From NCBI GenBank assembly GCA_002049455.2, contig KV918834.1:1-64000 (forward strand): 64,000 nt of DNA, given 5' to 3'. The notes under the pieces are model-generated. The model saw only the letters and a program-made list of their open reading frames with translations. It did not search any database and was not told the origin of the DNA. A program made the translations under genes and the position numbers. Position 1 is the first letter of the stretch; the number at the start of each line of letters is the position of its first letter. Source of the DNA: Porphyra umbilicalis (taxonomy: Eukaryota > Rhodophyta > Bangiophyceae > Bangiales > Bangiaceae). Below, piece by piece: positions 19,601-29,050 of this stretch.

Positions 19601-20192
19601 GACCAGCGAGGTCGGCGGTGACCAGCAGGGCCGTCCGGGTTTGCGGGGGCAGCACCCGTCGTTGCGCGAGGCGCACCGTCGCATCCTTTGGGGATCGGCG
19701 GCGTTCTTTCTTGCCGCGTGCCGTGCAAGATAAGATGGGCACCGAAGCATCGGTGGACCATCTGACGCGTTGACGGCGTGGGTAGAGCGCCTCGACGTGG
19801 CAGTTGATGAAAATGGTGCCGAGCAGCACAGGGACGGCGAGGCGTGGGACGACGACAAAGTCGACGTCCGTGGCGAAGCCACCGGAGCGCAGGCGTAGGG
19901 TGATCATGCCTCGGGCGGAGATAGGGGTTTTATTTGCGTCCACAATGTGGGGCAAATGAGGGCGTCGATGCAACCGCCGCTCCCAACCCTTGGGCAGGGC
20001 GTCCACCCGAATGATCGAGGGCCCGGCGCCTGTATCCAGGGTCGGTGTCATCAGCCGCATGCGAGCCTCGTCAAAGCCGAGGGCCGCGGGGATGGTATAC
20101 TGCCGGTATACCGGAGCCAAGACACGGTGTATCCGTATCTTTGGACCCTGCGGGCTGGGGGCGCCACGGGGCGGCCGAGCCGCTAGCGGCAC
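16602..20192 (-). CDS. pol: Gypsy-1 pol (protease, RT, RNase H, integrase)
   Basis: One open frame of 1196 codons. In order: an aspartic protease with LDTGAGPSIIRVDALP near the N-terminus; reverse transcriptase with RFCVDYRRLN and the YLDD box (LVYLDDVIVFS) near 18750; RNase H with FTIDVDACDTQLGCALL; an HHCC zinc finger (GHPGVQRMYAAMKR ... CPPCAKNR); the DDE core (DILGPLLNTVDGNRYVFV, then HPQTNGHVERYN); and a terminal GPY/F-like region. This order is that of Ty3/Gypsy. The frame looks intact. It begins a few bases after the gag stop. Confidence 0.94.
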   Translation of the reverse strand: MPLAARPPRGAPSPQGPKIRIHRVLAPVYRQYTIPAALGFDEARMRLMTPTLDTGAGPSIIRVDALPKGWERRLHRRPHLPHIVDANKTPISARGMITLRLRSGGFATDVDFVVVPRLAVPVLLGTIFINCHVEALYPRRQRVRWSTDASVPILSCTARGKKERRRSPKDATVRLAQRRVLPPQTRTALLVTADLAGQVLVAPYNRLHKHHRCQTARGLAVVVPGQRFSVEVANLSDKPVCLRKGTILATVSPVDDVDCLLVTDDAASPTATAEAVLDQVDLSGVPDRLLPDVQALIRRHAYMLDGTLGSIDATVHRVELQPGTKPIRQQPYRAGHHARDMIRDEVNRMLEAKVVRPSTSEWASPVVVVPKKAGSPRFCVDYRRLNAVTKKDSYPIPRMEDCIDSLGDARVFSTLDCNAGYWQIPMALDDIDKTAFTCHMGTYEYLKMAFGLTNAPATFQRALDIILSGMTWQTCLVYLDDVIVFSDTPENHVKALDEALTRLGRAGVTLKAKKCQFFQTSVEYLGHIISPGEMRVHNKNLEALAKVGHPRTKTQLRSFLGMCNVYRRFVANYARIAAPLNQLTTKAYGDTLPTFTETQAAAFTRLRDALLHPPVLALPRRGAPFTIDVDACDTQLGCALLQEQQDGQLKPVGFYSRALQPEQRNYSATEKECLGLVWAVLHLRHYVEGSRFTVRTDHKCLSWIYRLTTATGRLLRWRLRLAEFVFEVKYKKGANHHLPDALSRVPTTGLDKKELDDDIPCFLLAQAARGSDANNFSAPLPPPPITAEELLRAQGADGRCQQLRAVIDSGKPTRFVLDEEGRLVRRQPTTDVMQVYIPEALRSRVMGLEHYPTTKGHPGVQRMYAAMKRCFYWESMIVDLYDFVRQCPPCAKNRLQERRHTSPMTLFPPKEPLTEVGIDILGPLLNTVDGNRYVFVMSDRFSKLTRTVALRRITAVTVASAFLTAWVAAYGPPDCVLSDQGRQMDNAFFRAVMKMLGTRCKYTTPYHPQTNGHVERYNRTLLNQIRAFCEEHPRQWDRLLPALSLAYNTCPHRATGMAPFDLLIPRRMPNLTVEGLAGSSPLASADGSPLMVKRAIIQGLKKLIPTVRASLDKYQARYKRDWDSRVRPKNKDLVVGDFVYLRSHRGGHKLLPKALGSFEILDTDGTYFVIDQGDGEGRVNSNDVTPAPRPVPGPDA

Positions 20193-20200
20193 GCCCCGTG

Positions 20201-22156
20201 TTAGTTTCCCGGCCCGGCAGGGGCAGGTGGGTCCACCGTTGGACTCGGATCCGGTTGCGGATCCCTGGGCGAGGCGCCGACCGTCTCGTCTCCGCTGAGG
20301 GAGCCGGTGTCGTCCGGCACCAGCGGATCACCCCAGGGGTCCCCGGCGATGGCGGCCATCGCGTATTGCATACGACTCGGGCGTAAGGCAGGACGGGCCG
20401 CGCCAGGGGGTCCCGGGGCGACCGCAGGCGGCGCACCTGTCCCCATCGCCCGGTAAAGCGAAGGACATACGCGGGCGTAGTGACCGAAACCGCGGCAGCG
20501 GTGGCACTGCACCTGGCTCAGGTGGACCAGAGCCGGCCGTCCCGCCGGGCCGCCCGGTCGGGGAGACCATTGGGTTGCCGTTCTGGCCGACGGCGTCCGG
20601 GCCGCCGGTGGCGTAGGGTTGAATGCCTGGAACGGCTGCTGCGGTAGAGGCCGACCCATGGGGTTCCGGCTCTGTGGCGGCGTGGCCTCCGACGTCGTCG
20701 CTGGTGGCGCCGCCCAGAGGACCGGTTCGGCTTTTGCTCCGCTCCCGGCGCCCAGCTGCAGGACGCTCTTGGCCTTGGCGTACCGGTCGGCTTTACCGGT
20801 GGTGACCTTGACCGAGCGGAGCCCATCGCCGATCTTCTGCGAAAGCGCCACGAGTTCGTCGAAGGTGGCGCATGTGCGGTCGGCCAGCTCGGCTTGGGCA
20901 CGTACCGAGGGGTGGAGCCCTTTCAGGAACAGGTACCGTAGCTGCCCCGGGTCGTACATACCCATGAGCTGTCGGCCGAGCCTCATCAACCGCTGATAGA
21001 AAGCGCGTTCGCCTTCGTCTTGGCGCTGCTCCGCGGTGCGGAGGGCCATTTCGGCGGTGTGCAGGGCGTCTTCGGGTGCATAGCGGGTCAACAGATAGTT
21101 GATCGTGTGCGGGAAACTGGTACCGACGGCGCTGCCGTGTGGGCCATTTGTTTCCTGGACGAAGTCGTCCTTGGCCTCACCGCCAATGCGGTAGGCGAGG
21201 AGGTACGGGGCCTCGCCCAGAGTGACATCCATTTCGTCCGCGGCTGTGCGGAAGCGAGTGAGGAGCGCCAGGACGGCCAGCGGATCCGAGCCATCGAAGA
21301 GCGTGACGCCGTGGAACGGACCGTCCAGCAGGCGATGGCGCCTGCGGAGTTGGCTTGCTTGCGACCGGCCATACGTCGGATCCGCATTGCGGACGAGGTA
21401 GCGGCGAAAGTCGAGCAGCGACGAGAACGGGCCATGCTTGGACGTCAAGGGGAGCGGCCAGGGGATGACCGCCATTGGCGTCGAAGCTGTCCGACCGGTG
21501 ACCCGCGTGCGGGTGCGGCGCCGCGAGCGAACGCGGTGGCGCGCGGGGCCGGTGCTGTCACTGCTGCTGCTGCTGCTGGGGTCTCGGCGCGGCTTGTCGT
21601 CATCGGCAGACCGCGAAGAGCGGGCGTCGGGATCCGATCGTACGCCCGCGCTCCGCGAGGCCAACGGCGACGTTGAGGCAGCGGACCTGCGCGACCGGGG
21701 CCGGTCGCGCGGGGCCGGGGTGTTTGCCGGTGTTAGGTCAGTGGGCCGGGGTCCACTGGCGGTCGACATCGGCAACGTCCCAGTTGGGTCGCGCAACGTT
21801 GTCACGTCGGCGCGTAGCTCTCGGACGGACGCGGCCAACGTACGCACGAGCGTCGTTAACTCGGCGACCGCCGATTGCTCCGCGCGACGACTAGTATCGC
21901 CGGGGGAAGCGCCCGAGCCGCCCGAAGCGGGAGCCGCTGCGGTTGGATCGGGGAGACCAGAGGCATCGTGGGGAAGAGGGGGAGTCGTAGTCGCAGGGGC
22001 TGACCCGTCGGCCGTACGCCGAGCGTCAGCGCCCGTATCATGAGGGGGGGCAAAGCGCGGGGGATCGGCACCCCCGCTCGCCATCGGAGATAGGTTGGCT
22101 TCTTGTCTCGAGATAGCACAAACCCGGACACGACGGCACCACGGCCCGTCGGGCAC
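20201..22156 (-). CDS. gag: Gypsy-1 gag
   Basis: An open frame of 651 codons upstream of pol on the minus strand. It has a Ser/Arg/Asp-rich N-terminal third, a central capsid-like region (SSLLDFRRYLVRNADPTY, FKRTAADEMD-like helices, LLTRYAPEDALHTAEMAL) and a CCHC zinc knuckle, CHRCRGFGHYARVC, near the C-terminus. This is the expected layout of a Ty3/Gypsy capsid protein. The frame looks whole. Confidence 0.9.
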   Translation of the reverse strand: MPDGPWCRRVRVCAISRQEANLSPMASGGADPPRFAPPHDTGADARRTADGSAPATTTPPLPHDASGLPDPTAAAPASGGSGASPGDTSRRAEQSAVAELTTLVRTLAASVRELRADVTTLRDPTGTLPMSTASGPRPTDLTPANTPAPRDRPRSRRSAASTSPLASRSAGVRSDPDARSSRSADDDKPRRDPSSSSSSDSTGPARHRVRSRRRTRTRVTGRTASTPMAVIPWPLPLTSKHGPFSSLLDFRRYLVRNADPTYGRSQASQLRRRHRLLDGPFHGVTLFDGSDPLAVLALLTRFRTAADEMDVTLGEAPYLLAYRIGGEAKDDFVQETNGPHGSAVGTSFPHTINYLLTRYAPEDALHTAEMALRTAEQRQDEGERAFYQRLMRLGRQLMGMYDPGQLRYLFLKGLHPSVRAQAELADRTCATFDELVALSQKIGDGLRSVKVTTGKADRYAKAKSVLQLGAGSGAKAEPVLWAAPPATTSEATPPQSRNPMGRPLPQQPFQAFNPTPPAARTPSARTATQWSPRPGGPAGRPALVHLSQVQCHRCRGFGHYARVCPSLYRAMGTGAPPAVAPGPPGAARPALRPSRMQYAMAAIAGDPWGDPLVPDDTGSLSGDETVGASPRDPQPDPSPTVDPPAPAGPGN

Positions 22157-22305
22157 CGTCGAGCGACTCCCCCGGCCTGCAACAACAGCCGCCGGGTGAC
22201 CGGGACCACGAAGTGGTCACGTCACGTGAACCGTCAGGGGCGTCCGCACCGTTGTCGCCGGTGCTCGCGAGAGGAGAGGCGTCCCTCGAAAGGGACGACG
22301 CCCTC

Positions 22306-22323
22306 TCCCCTGCTGCTCCACCA
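22306..22323 (-). other. Gypsy-1 primer-binding site
   Basis: TGGTGGAGCAGCAGGGGA on the minus strand, two bases inside the 5' LTR, begins with TGG as expected for pairing with a tRNA 3' CCA end. The same 18-mer at the same 2-base spacing follows the 5' LTRs of both Gypsy-A copies. Confidence 0.75.
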
Positions 22324-22325
22324 AG

Positions 22326-22692
22326 TGTGGCAACAAAGAAGGCGCGAACAAATACCCTAGAACCACACTGACAGTACAAAAGAGAAGGACCTAAAGGGTC
22401 AACCTACCGAGAGGACCTAGACGGCGCAAAGGCGCTCAAAGGCTAGGACTCGAGAGGGACGCCAAGATTTAGATGGCGAGCAAGACGGGGCGGCGCGGGG
22501 CAAGGCCGGCGCCGTAAGAACAAGACGAAAACAGACGAAAAAGAGAGACGTAAGAGTAGCCCCTGGCCCGAATAGGGGGGGCTACTTAGGGAGGGACAGC
22601 CGTCCCACAGGCCGCATTCCGAAGTACGGAGAGACGGGCGCAAGTCTCGGCAGGGGCATAAGTACTGGACTTAGCCCCTGCCGAATGCAACA
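22326..22692 (-). repeat. Gypsy-1 5' LTR (367 bp)
   Basis: Partner of 12473-12839, nearly identical, with the same TG/CA ends. The target duplication GAGGC follows at 22693-22697. Confidence 0.93.
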
Positions 22693-22808
22693 GAGGCCAC
22701 GTGCCGAAAACGTATTTGCAGAAGAGAACGTGACAGAAAAAAGAGAAACAGAGAAAACTTGGTTCTTGATTTCGTCGGTAGATGTGTTGCATGCCCTGAC
22801 ACCAGACA

Positions 22809-23378
22809 TTGCAAGACAGTGCGAAGCCAAGAGCGCTGTGGGCTCACAGTCACGCTCCAACGCTTGCAGCGCAGCAAGCCACGACGACGGAGCGGCCATT
22901 GTTTGTGGCTTGCCGCTGGCCTGGCGCCAACGCCGCCTCCCTGCTCTTCGCTGCTCGCGGCAACGAACGTGAGCACTTTCGGCTGTTGCTGACTCACATC
23001 TTGTCGCAAGGAGACCTGAACGCAAAGGTGTTTAGCAGCAAAGTCGATGCCACTCGATGGATCTTCGTCGGGTCATGTTTACGTGCCGCTGGCATGCAGG
23101 TGCCAGTGCGAGTCGCTGTATCAGAGCGTGCTGTGCGAGTGACTATGTCACGGCGGAGCGTCGTGTTTGATATTTCGAATGTGGACAACGTTGCGACTGT
23201 CCTCCGTCTGCTCGACACTACCGAAACTATCATCGGACCCCAGTGCTTCACTTCATGCTCGACTGCTCGCGCATCCTTTTCTACGGCGCACTCGCTGCCG
23301 CGCGCTGTACCTGATGCCCCCGGTAGTGGTGAGACTCGTCGAGATCCTCACCCCTCTGTACTTCCAACGCCCTCATAA
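22809..23378 (+). CDS. Candidate host coding region right of Gypsy-1, unknown function
   Basis: A plus-strand frame of 189 codons with non-repetitive, protein-like sequence: ARGNEREHFRLLLTHILSQG, RWIFVGSCLRAAGMQVPVRV, SVVFDISNVDNVATVLRLLD. The start is uncertain because the retrotransposon boundary lies 116 bp upstream. It may be the continuation of the plus-strand frames that end left of Gypsy-1. No domain is recognised. Confidence 0.35.
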   Translation: MQDSAKPRALWAHSHAPTLAAQQATTTERPLFVACRWPGANAASLLFAARGNEREHFRLLLTHILSQGDLNAKVFSSKVDATRWIFVGSCLRAAGMQVPVRVAVSERAVRVTMSRRSVVFDISNVDNVATVLRLLDTTETIIGPQCFTSCSTARASFSTAHSLPRAVPDAPGSGETRRDPHPSVLPTPS

Positions 23379-23529
23379 TCGCCCCCTCCCATGGTCTTCC
23401 CCTCCGCCGGTCGAGCGGGGCAGGTAGGACACCCTCGGCATCATCTCCGGCAACTAGGCGTCGCCAAAGTTGCGCGCTCAAGGGGTGCGTATTTTAAGAC
23501 ATCAGCTCGTCAGCGCGCGCCGGCAATCC

Positions 23530-23925
23530 TGTAGCATATCTCTGGTCCCAATTGGCAATCGGCCACAAGTAGCCCCCTTGACGGGCCAAAGCCCACGTAC
23601 CGTGCGAATTGGCCTGTGGCATGCCCTTTGGGGGGTTACTTACGCATTGTTCATTTTTTATTGTTCGTTTGCTTGCCTGTCTTATCTGTCTGCCGGCACT
23701 CATTACGATCGCTTGTGATCGGATGGTCGATCGACCAGTGCCCTCGTTTGTATTAAATCACCATGGGTCCGGGGTTGCCGTCGTGGGCACCACCCAGCTC
23801 CCGATCGGATGCCCTTCAACAAAAGGTCTTTCTTCCTCGCCGCGGCAGCGATAGAACTCGCTTCATTGCTTGGCTACGGTCGGTCTCAATACACAGGTAT
23901 TTGATCCAACGTGAATAAAACCACA
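23530..23925 (+). repeat. Gypsy-A copy 1 5' LTR
   Basis: Starts TGTAGCATATCTC and ends AATAAAACCACA. It matches the 393-bp LTRs at 32043-32435 and 41565-41957 in reverse orientation, with visible divergence. The primer-binding 18-mer follows at 23928-23945. Confidence 0.9.
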
Positions 23926-26382
23926 TTTGGTGGAGCAGCAGGGGATACCCTCGCCTTCATCGTGCCTCGCGGCACGGTGTTTCCGAGAACTTTCTCGCTG
24001 CCTCGTGACATTGTGACGGTGTCGATACGGTCGCTTGGCGCGCGGGGCGTAAGCCATAGACTTGTGGGTGTGGCTCCGGGGGCATCATGGTTGTGATCTT
24101 CGACGTTGGCGCGCGGGGCGTTTGCCAAGTCGGAATACTTTGTTCAGGTCCCAGTATGTCTACTGGTGGTACCGGCGGCACTCGGCGAGCCAGAGACGGC
24201 AAGTTTCCAGCTGGCTACCGGCCGCCGGGCGGGGCACAAGGCAATCCTGCCGCCTCCGACGCCCCAACGGACGGTGCTCCCACTCCTCCCATCTCTGCGG
24301 ATCAAGCCGCCTCCGGGCAGATGCAGGTGGTGGAGAGCCTGAAGGCGGCCTTTGATGCACTTCAACGACGCCTAACGGCCCAAGAACAGACTAATGAGTT
24401 TCTGGCGCGAGCCAATGACAAGTTGGTCGACGACGTCGAGGCCCTGCGCAAGGTCGAATCCCACGAGGAGGAACGCCGTGTGGCTATGCCTCGCCGCCAG
24501 TCGGGCGACAAGACCAACAACGTCAGGAAGACAAGCAAGGTGACTAAAGACAAGTCCGTCTGCATGGACGATCCGGCTAACGCCGTGCCTTCCTCATCTT
24601 CCGAAGATTCTGCATCTGGGTCCAACCCGACGTCGTCGGACGACGACAACTGCAACGCGACGGACACGTCCTCTTCGGACGATGGCCACGGGCCGCCAGG
24701 CCCGCCGTCGCCCCCAAGTGGGTCCTCGCCGAGCGACAGCTCGAGCGAATCGGACGCGACCGCTCGCAAGCGCACCGCGACCTCCACCAAACGGAAGGAG
24801 CGACTTGAGAAAGCCGACAGGATCAATGTGATCCGCCCGGCTAATAGCCGCTTCAAGACACTCCTGTACTACAGGACGTACTTCCTGATCTGCCGTCAAC
24901 TGATGTATACGCGTAAGGAGGCACACCGGTCACATCGTCTCAACAAACGTTTAGACGGAGCGTTCCATGGGCAGCAGCCATTCACGGGAGCCCTGCCCTT
25001 CGGCATCTTCTTGTTCTTAACGACCTTTTGCCGCGCGTGCGACGCGGCTGGGCTGACGCATGGTCAAGCCCTTCCACTCATGGTCTTTCGACTAGCCGGC
25101 AACGCCAAGATGGCCTTTTCCGGCGCGCTTAACAGCACTCTCGGGCGTAAGTGTTATGCCATCCGTACATACGGAGATGCCGTCAACTGGCCCTTTTCGA
25201 GGCATGCGACACACGCAACCATGGCTAACGCCTACCAAGACATCATTACGATGAAGCAACGAGACAACGAGGCGCCCACGGCCTTTGGTCAGCGCGTGGA
25301 AACGCAATGCGATCTTCTGAACGGTTTGTTCGACATCCAAGACGTTAAGGACGTCTTCATAACGGGTCTTTCGGACCTTGTGTAAGCGCCTGTCCGGGTC
25401 TTGAATGACAATTTCCCGGATCGGACTCTTTCCGAGACGGCTGCTACCGCCCAGTTGTACTGGGACGGCACCAACAAGCTGCGCTTGCAGCTCAAGCTGA
25501 CCCGCCCAACGGCGACCAAAGTCGCTTACGTGACACAAGACCAGCGGACGACGACGGAACGACCGTTCACACTGGTTCGCACCCCGCCGCCCCCTCGGGC
25601 CGCCGTCCCTCAAGCCAATCGGGCGGACATCTGTTACAATTGTAAAAAGCCGGGGCACTTCGCCGCACAGTGTGCCGAGCCATATCGCCCTCGCGAGCGG
25701 CGCCAACAGCCTATCGGCGTTCATGCCATTGCAGACGGTAAAGTCGAAGAAGACGAGATCGAGCATCCGGCTGACGCCGTCGAGGACTCCAAAAACGCCT
25801 AGGCGGGGTGCCCGACTTGGGGTTGCCCGGCAGAACGCGAAAGTGTACTAAGGCAAGATTGTTGTGCCGTGCCTTACGGCACTACGAGATCGCCGCCACG
25901 CTTGGCCCATGCATGCGTGTGATGCGCAGATGCCGCCCTGTACTGGAAACGGGCGCGTTGGTGAACATAGTGCGAACTAGTGTTCTCCCTACGATCTGGA
26001 TGGCTTACGCAGAGAAGTTGACTACGCTTCCGCTCATCCGCGATGCAAACAACAACCGTCTCGTGACAAAGTATGCCATACATCTATATGTAGAAACCGG
26101 TGGTGTACGTCTATTTGACAGATTACTCGTTTCCGACAACTTGTCATTCCCGTGCATCCTTGGCACCGAGTTCATTGAACAAAATATCGAGGTGATCTTG
26201 CCATGTTTGCGTAAGATCGTCTGGCAGGAACACGTGTGCTCCACGGAGGAACTGCCTTGGCCAACGCCAATCTTGTCTTGTATTAATGACAGTGCCTGGG
26301 ACCGCGATTGGCAAGACAAACCCGCAAGGGTGCGAGCCTGTAAACAGGTACGTGTCGACGGACAACAAGAGGAGTGGATCAT

Positions 26383-26902
26383 GGCCATGTTGAAATGCAG
26401 TGGGGATAGGGGATGGGGGACCACGGTGAAGTGGTTGAGTGGCGTGAGCTTGTGTGCATGTGTGCGAACGTGCTTTGTTGGTTGTCTCTCCAAAGCGCCC
26501 CTCTTCCCATCAGGGGCACTCCTCAAGTAGTCCAAGTCGGAGCACTCAAGCCCACCACGCAGCCCAAGCAGCTCGCCCGCGCACGCGCCCGCCCACACTC
26601 TAAAGCAAAGCCCACGCAAATCAAAGCATCAGAAGCGCAAGAACAAAAAATGTGAAATCGCAAAACTTTCACTCAAAATCGCACGGGTACAAATGTCGAA
26701 TGCACCAGCGGTCACCAAACCGCGAGGAAGTCGCATGGGTAGCCTAGTGGGAAGTAGGCACCCACTCTCATTAGGCGTGACCTTCGGGTCGCGTCCGGGA
26801 GTCGGGGGTTCGAACCCTGTCAATACCTGGTTTCTTGAATTTTGCTTTTTACAGCAGCAGGGCTTACAGCGGCGGCGTTCAGCATGACGTTCCAACAGGC
26901 CA
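26383..26902 (-). mobile_element. Solo Copia LTR (510 bp) in Gypsy-A copy 1
   Basis: The LTR spans 26388-26897 (TGTTGAAATGCAG to CGTTCCAACA) and is flanked by the 5-bp duplication GGCCA (26383-26387, 26898-26902). It is the reverse complement of the LTRs of the Copia element at 46032-51383. No internal region remains, so it is the usual product of recombination between two LTRs. It carries the tRNA-like module described separately. Confidence 0.92.
26733..26827 (+). other. tRNA-like module with Pol III A and B boxes inside the Copia LTR
   Basis: TAGCCTAGTGG (26740-26750) fits the A-box consensus and GGTTCGAACCC (26807-26817) the B box. The D arm pairs (GCCT...AGGC). A CTC triplet lies where a Glu-type anticodon might be, but the acceptor and T stems do not pair well and the variable region is long, so this is not a functional tRNA gene. 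The same module is present in both LTRs of the 46032-51383 element, on the strand opposite to that element's sense. Confidence 0.6.
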
Positions 26903-27486
26903 CATGTGGTACTCCCGGTATGGTCACCATCACACCGAACTCTCGGTTATGTCGACAAAAGTCAATGGCGGTCGCCCGCGGCCTTGCCATCGTCAAACCT
27001 GACGAACCCTTCTTAGTCAAGTCATTCAACTTGGGCAAGGAGCAAGTCATTGTTCGCAAGAACTCAACCTTGGGGTTTGCAGAGCCCTACCAACTGCCGA
27101 TGTTGTCCGCCGTCTTGGATGAAAACAACCCAAAGGATGGAACTGATACGGCATCGGACGACGCGAGACGTGACCCAGTCGAGGAGCTTGACCTCAGTGA
27201 GGCTCCCGAGTATCTGCACAAGTAGATTCGAGACATGCTCAAGACGCGTTCGTCTATGTGGGATGTAACCCTTGGCGTCATCCGTGCTACGGAGCACGCC
27301 ATCGTCACTCCTCCAGACGCTCTGCCCACACGGGCTCAACCCTACCCGACCGGGCTGTTCAAACGGCTGATCATCTCAGCTAGGATCAACAAGATGTTGA
27401 AGCTCAACGTCATTACCCCTAGCCACAATGCTTGGGCGAGCCCCGTGGTAATTGTACCAAAGAAGAACGGCAAAGCCCGATTCTGT

Positions 27487-28080
27487 TGTAGCGGTTCTAA
27501 GCACCACCACGTTGGTTCTTCGTCTGGCCGAAGTGACCTCTTGATCAGCTCGGTCCGTCGAAGGAACTGCCCCGGAAATCGACCCACAGCCCAGCCTTCC
27601 CCCAACGGGAGGAGAGGATCACGGCAAAGCCCAGGGGGGAATCGTAGTCCAAAGCACAGTTGGTTTTATCAAACGGCGACGGGGACGACGTCCCCGCTGT
27701 CAATAAACCCCTCCCAAACCGAACGCCGGTGGCCAAAGTAGCCACCCCAAATGCGCCAAACAGATAAATCCCTCCAAAGCGAAAAGTTCAAACAAGTAGT
27801 AGGGGGGCTGGGAAAACCACTTGGGAAATGCCCCGCCCCCGACCGAATCCAATCTCCCCGAGATCTGGACAGGTCATTCCCTTGCTGGCCCGGATCGGGA
27901 TATTTTGGGACGGCCCCCGGGGGGTGTGCTGTCCACAGCTGAGGGGCCACGCCCCTTCCAACTGGGGACCCCCGACCGCCACACAGCCCCCTCGTCGCGT
28001 GACGTGGGGTCCCTGCCCGTCCCGCGACGACCCCTGAGGAGGGGGTTCCGGCCCGGCCCCCTGGCCGGGTGCCGGCCACA
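27487..28080 (-). repeat. Gypsy-C 3' LTR, inner boundary approximate
   Basis: The outer edge is firm: Gypsy-A coding homology stops exactly at TGTAGCGGTTC (27487). The inner edge cannot be fixed because the partner LTR is absent. GGCCACA at about 28073-28079, followed by a long C run (a purine tract on the minus strand), is the best candidate. Confidence 0.5.
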
Positions 28081-28320
28081 ACCGCCACCCCCCCCCCCCC
28101 CCGACCCTCCTCAGAGGGGTTGTCGAGGTCGGTCCCTGGACTGTATCGGCCCAACGCCACACCGGCGTGGCGTGGCGCGCGGCCCGCACCGGTGTCTCGC
28201 GGCCCCCACAACCCCCGTGACGCACATTGGCCCCACCCCTCCCCGTGGGCCCACACGCACACCCCGGTCTCACCCCCCCCCACACAGGCGACTCCACGAC
28301 TCCTCCACGCCACCCCACGA

Positions 28321-28790
28321 CGTAACCCTCCGCGCTCGTTGCGACGCGGTGTTCGCCGACTCGTTCCTCCGCCCACCCCACGACATGCCGTCCACCCCTC
28401 CCCCGTGGCGCCCGCCGCTCCTTGCTTCTGTCGGCCCCAGGGGTTCCCCCCCCCCATTTGCCACGCTCAACTCTGCGGCTCCTCCTCACCACCCCGCGAC
28501 GTAACCCATCCGCGCTGGTTGCGACGCGGTGCTCGCCGACTCGTTCCTCCTCCCACCCCACGACGTGCCGTCCACCCCTCCCCCGTGGCGCCCGCCGCTC
28601 CTTGCTTCTGTCGGCCCCAGGGGGTCCCCCCCCCCATTTGCCACGCTCAACTCTGCGGCTCCTCCTCACCACCCCGCGACGTAACCCATCCGCGCTGGTT
28701 GCGACGCGGTGCTCGCCGACTCGTTCCTCCTCCCACCCCACGACGTGCCGTCCACCCCCCCCCGTGGTGCCCGTCGCTTCTTGCTTCTTG
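28321..28790. repeat. 180-bp tandem repeat in Gypsy-C, about 2.6 copies
   Basis: The unit includes GTTGCGACGCGGTG, CTCGCCGACTCGTTCCTCC and CCACGCTCAACTCTGCGGC. It recurs with exact 180-bp spacing from 28321, 28501 and 28681, and the last copy is partial and diverged. The second and third copies are almost identical. It lies between the 3' LTR and the plus-strand extra ORF. Confidence 0.9.
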
Positions 28791-29050
28791 CTTCTGTGGG
28801 TCCTCGGGGGCCCCCCCCCCCCCCCCCGCCCCCCCCCTCCTCCTCCACCGCGCGGTTGCCCCCACCACCCTCGTCGGACCGAGGACCCGGCGGCCCCCCC
28901 CCCCCCGACAACAAGGTGTCCGCGTCTGCGTCGACCTCCGCGATGGCCGACAAGAAGACTAGATGGCGTCCTCCACCGCCGTGGGTCCCCCTACCCGTGT
29001 TGTCCGACCCGTAGACGTGGGCGCCGGCGTGGGAGCGCGAGGCGGCCCGC

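Larger units (their letters stand above)
12468..22697 (-). mobile_element. Gypsy-1: Ty3/Gypsy chromovirus, looks whole, with an antisense extra ORF
   Basis: The element proper spans 12473-22692 and is flanked by the 5-bp target duplication GAGGC (12468-12472 and 22693-22697). The two 367-bp LTRs differ at only a handful of positions, so the insertion is young. Read on the minus strand the order is LTR, primer-binding site, gag, pol, a chromodomain-bearing ORF, then an oppositely oriented ORF of 801 codons, a short GC-rich tandem-repeat stretch and the second LTR. All the large frames are open and I see no clear break. It sits in host sequence and separates plus-strand frames on either side. 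Confidence 0.93.
23530..27486 (+). mobile_element. Gypsy-A copy 1: broken Ty3/Gypsy, 5' part only, split by insertions
   Basis: A 396-bp LTR (23530-23925), a primer-binding site, gag-like frames (24087-25802, with a CYNCKKPGHFAAQC zinc knuckle) and a protease-like frame (about 25808-26382) lie on the plus strand. A solo Copia LTR (26388-26897) interrupts the protease region, after which pol resumes and reaches the start of the reverse transcriptase. There Gypsy-C begins at 27487. The 3' remainder is not in the window. It is clearly a fossil: several breaks besides the insertions. By homology it is the same family as Gypsy-A copy 2 and looks older. Confidence 0.88.

Noticed and set aside
26733-26827. 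Functional tRNA gene
   Set aside because: A and B boxes are good, but the acceptor and T stems do not pair and the sequence lies within an LTR.
28321-28962. Pro/Ser-rich plus-strand protein with repeats
   Set aside because: It coincides with the 180-bp array and C runs in Gypsy-C; all frames are similarly open.
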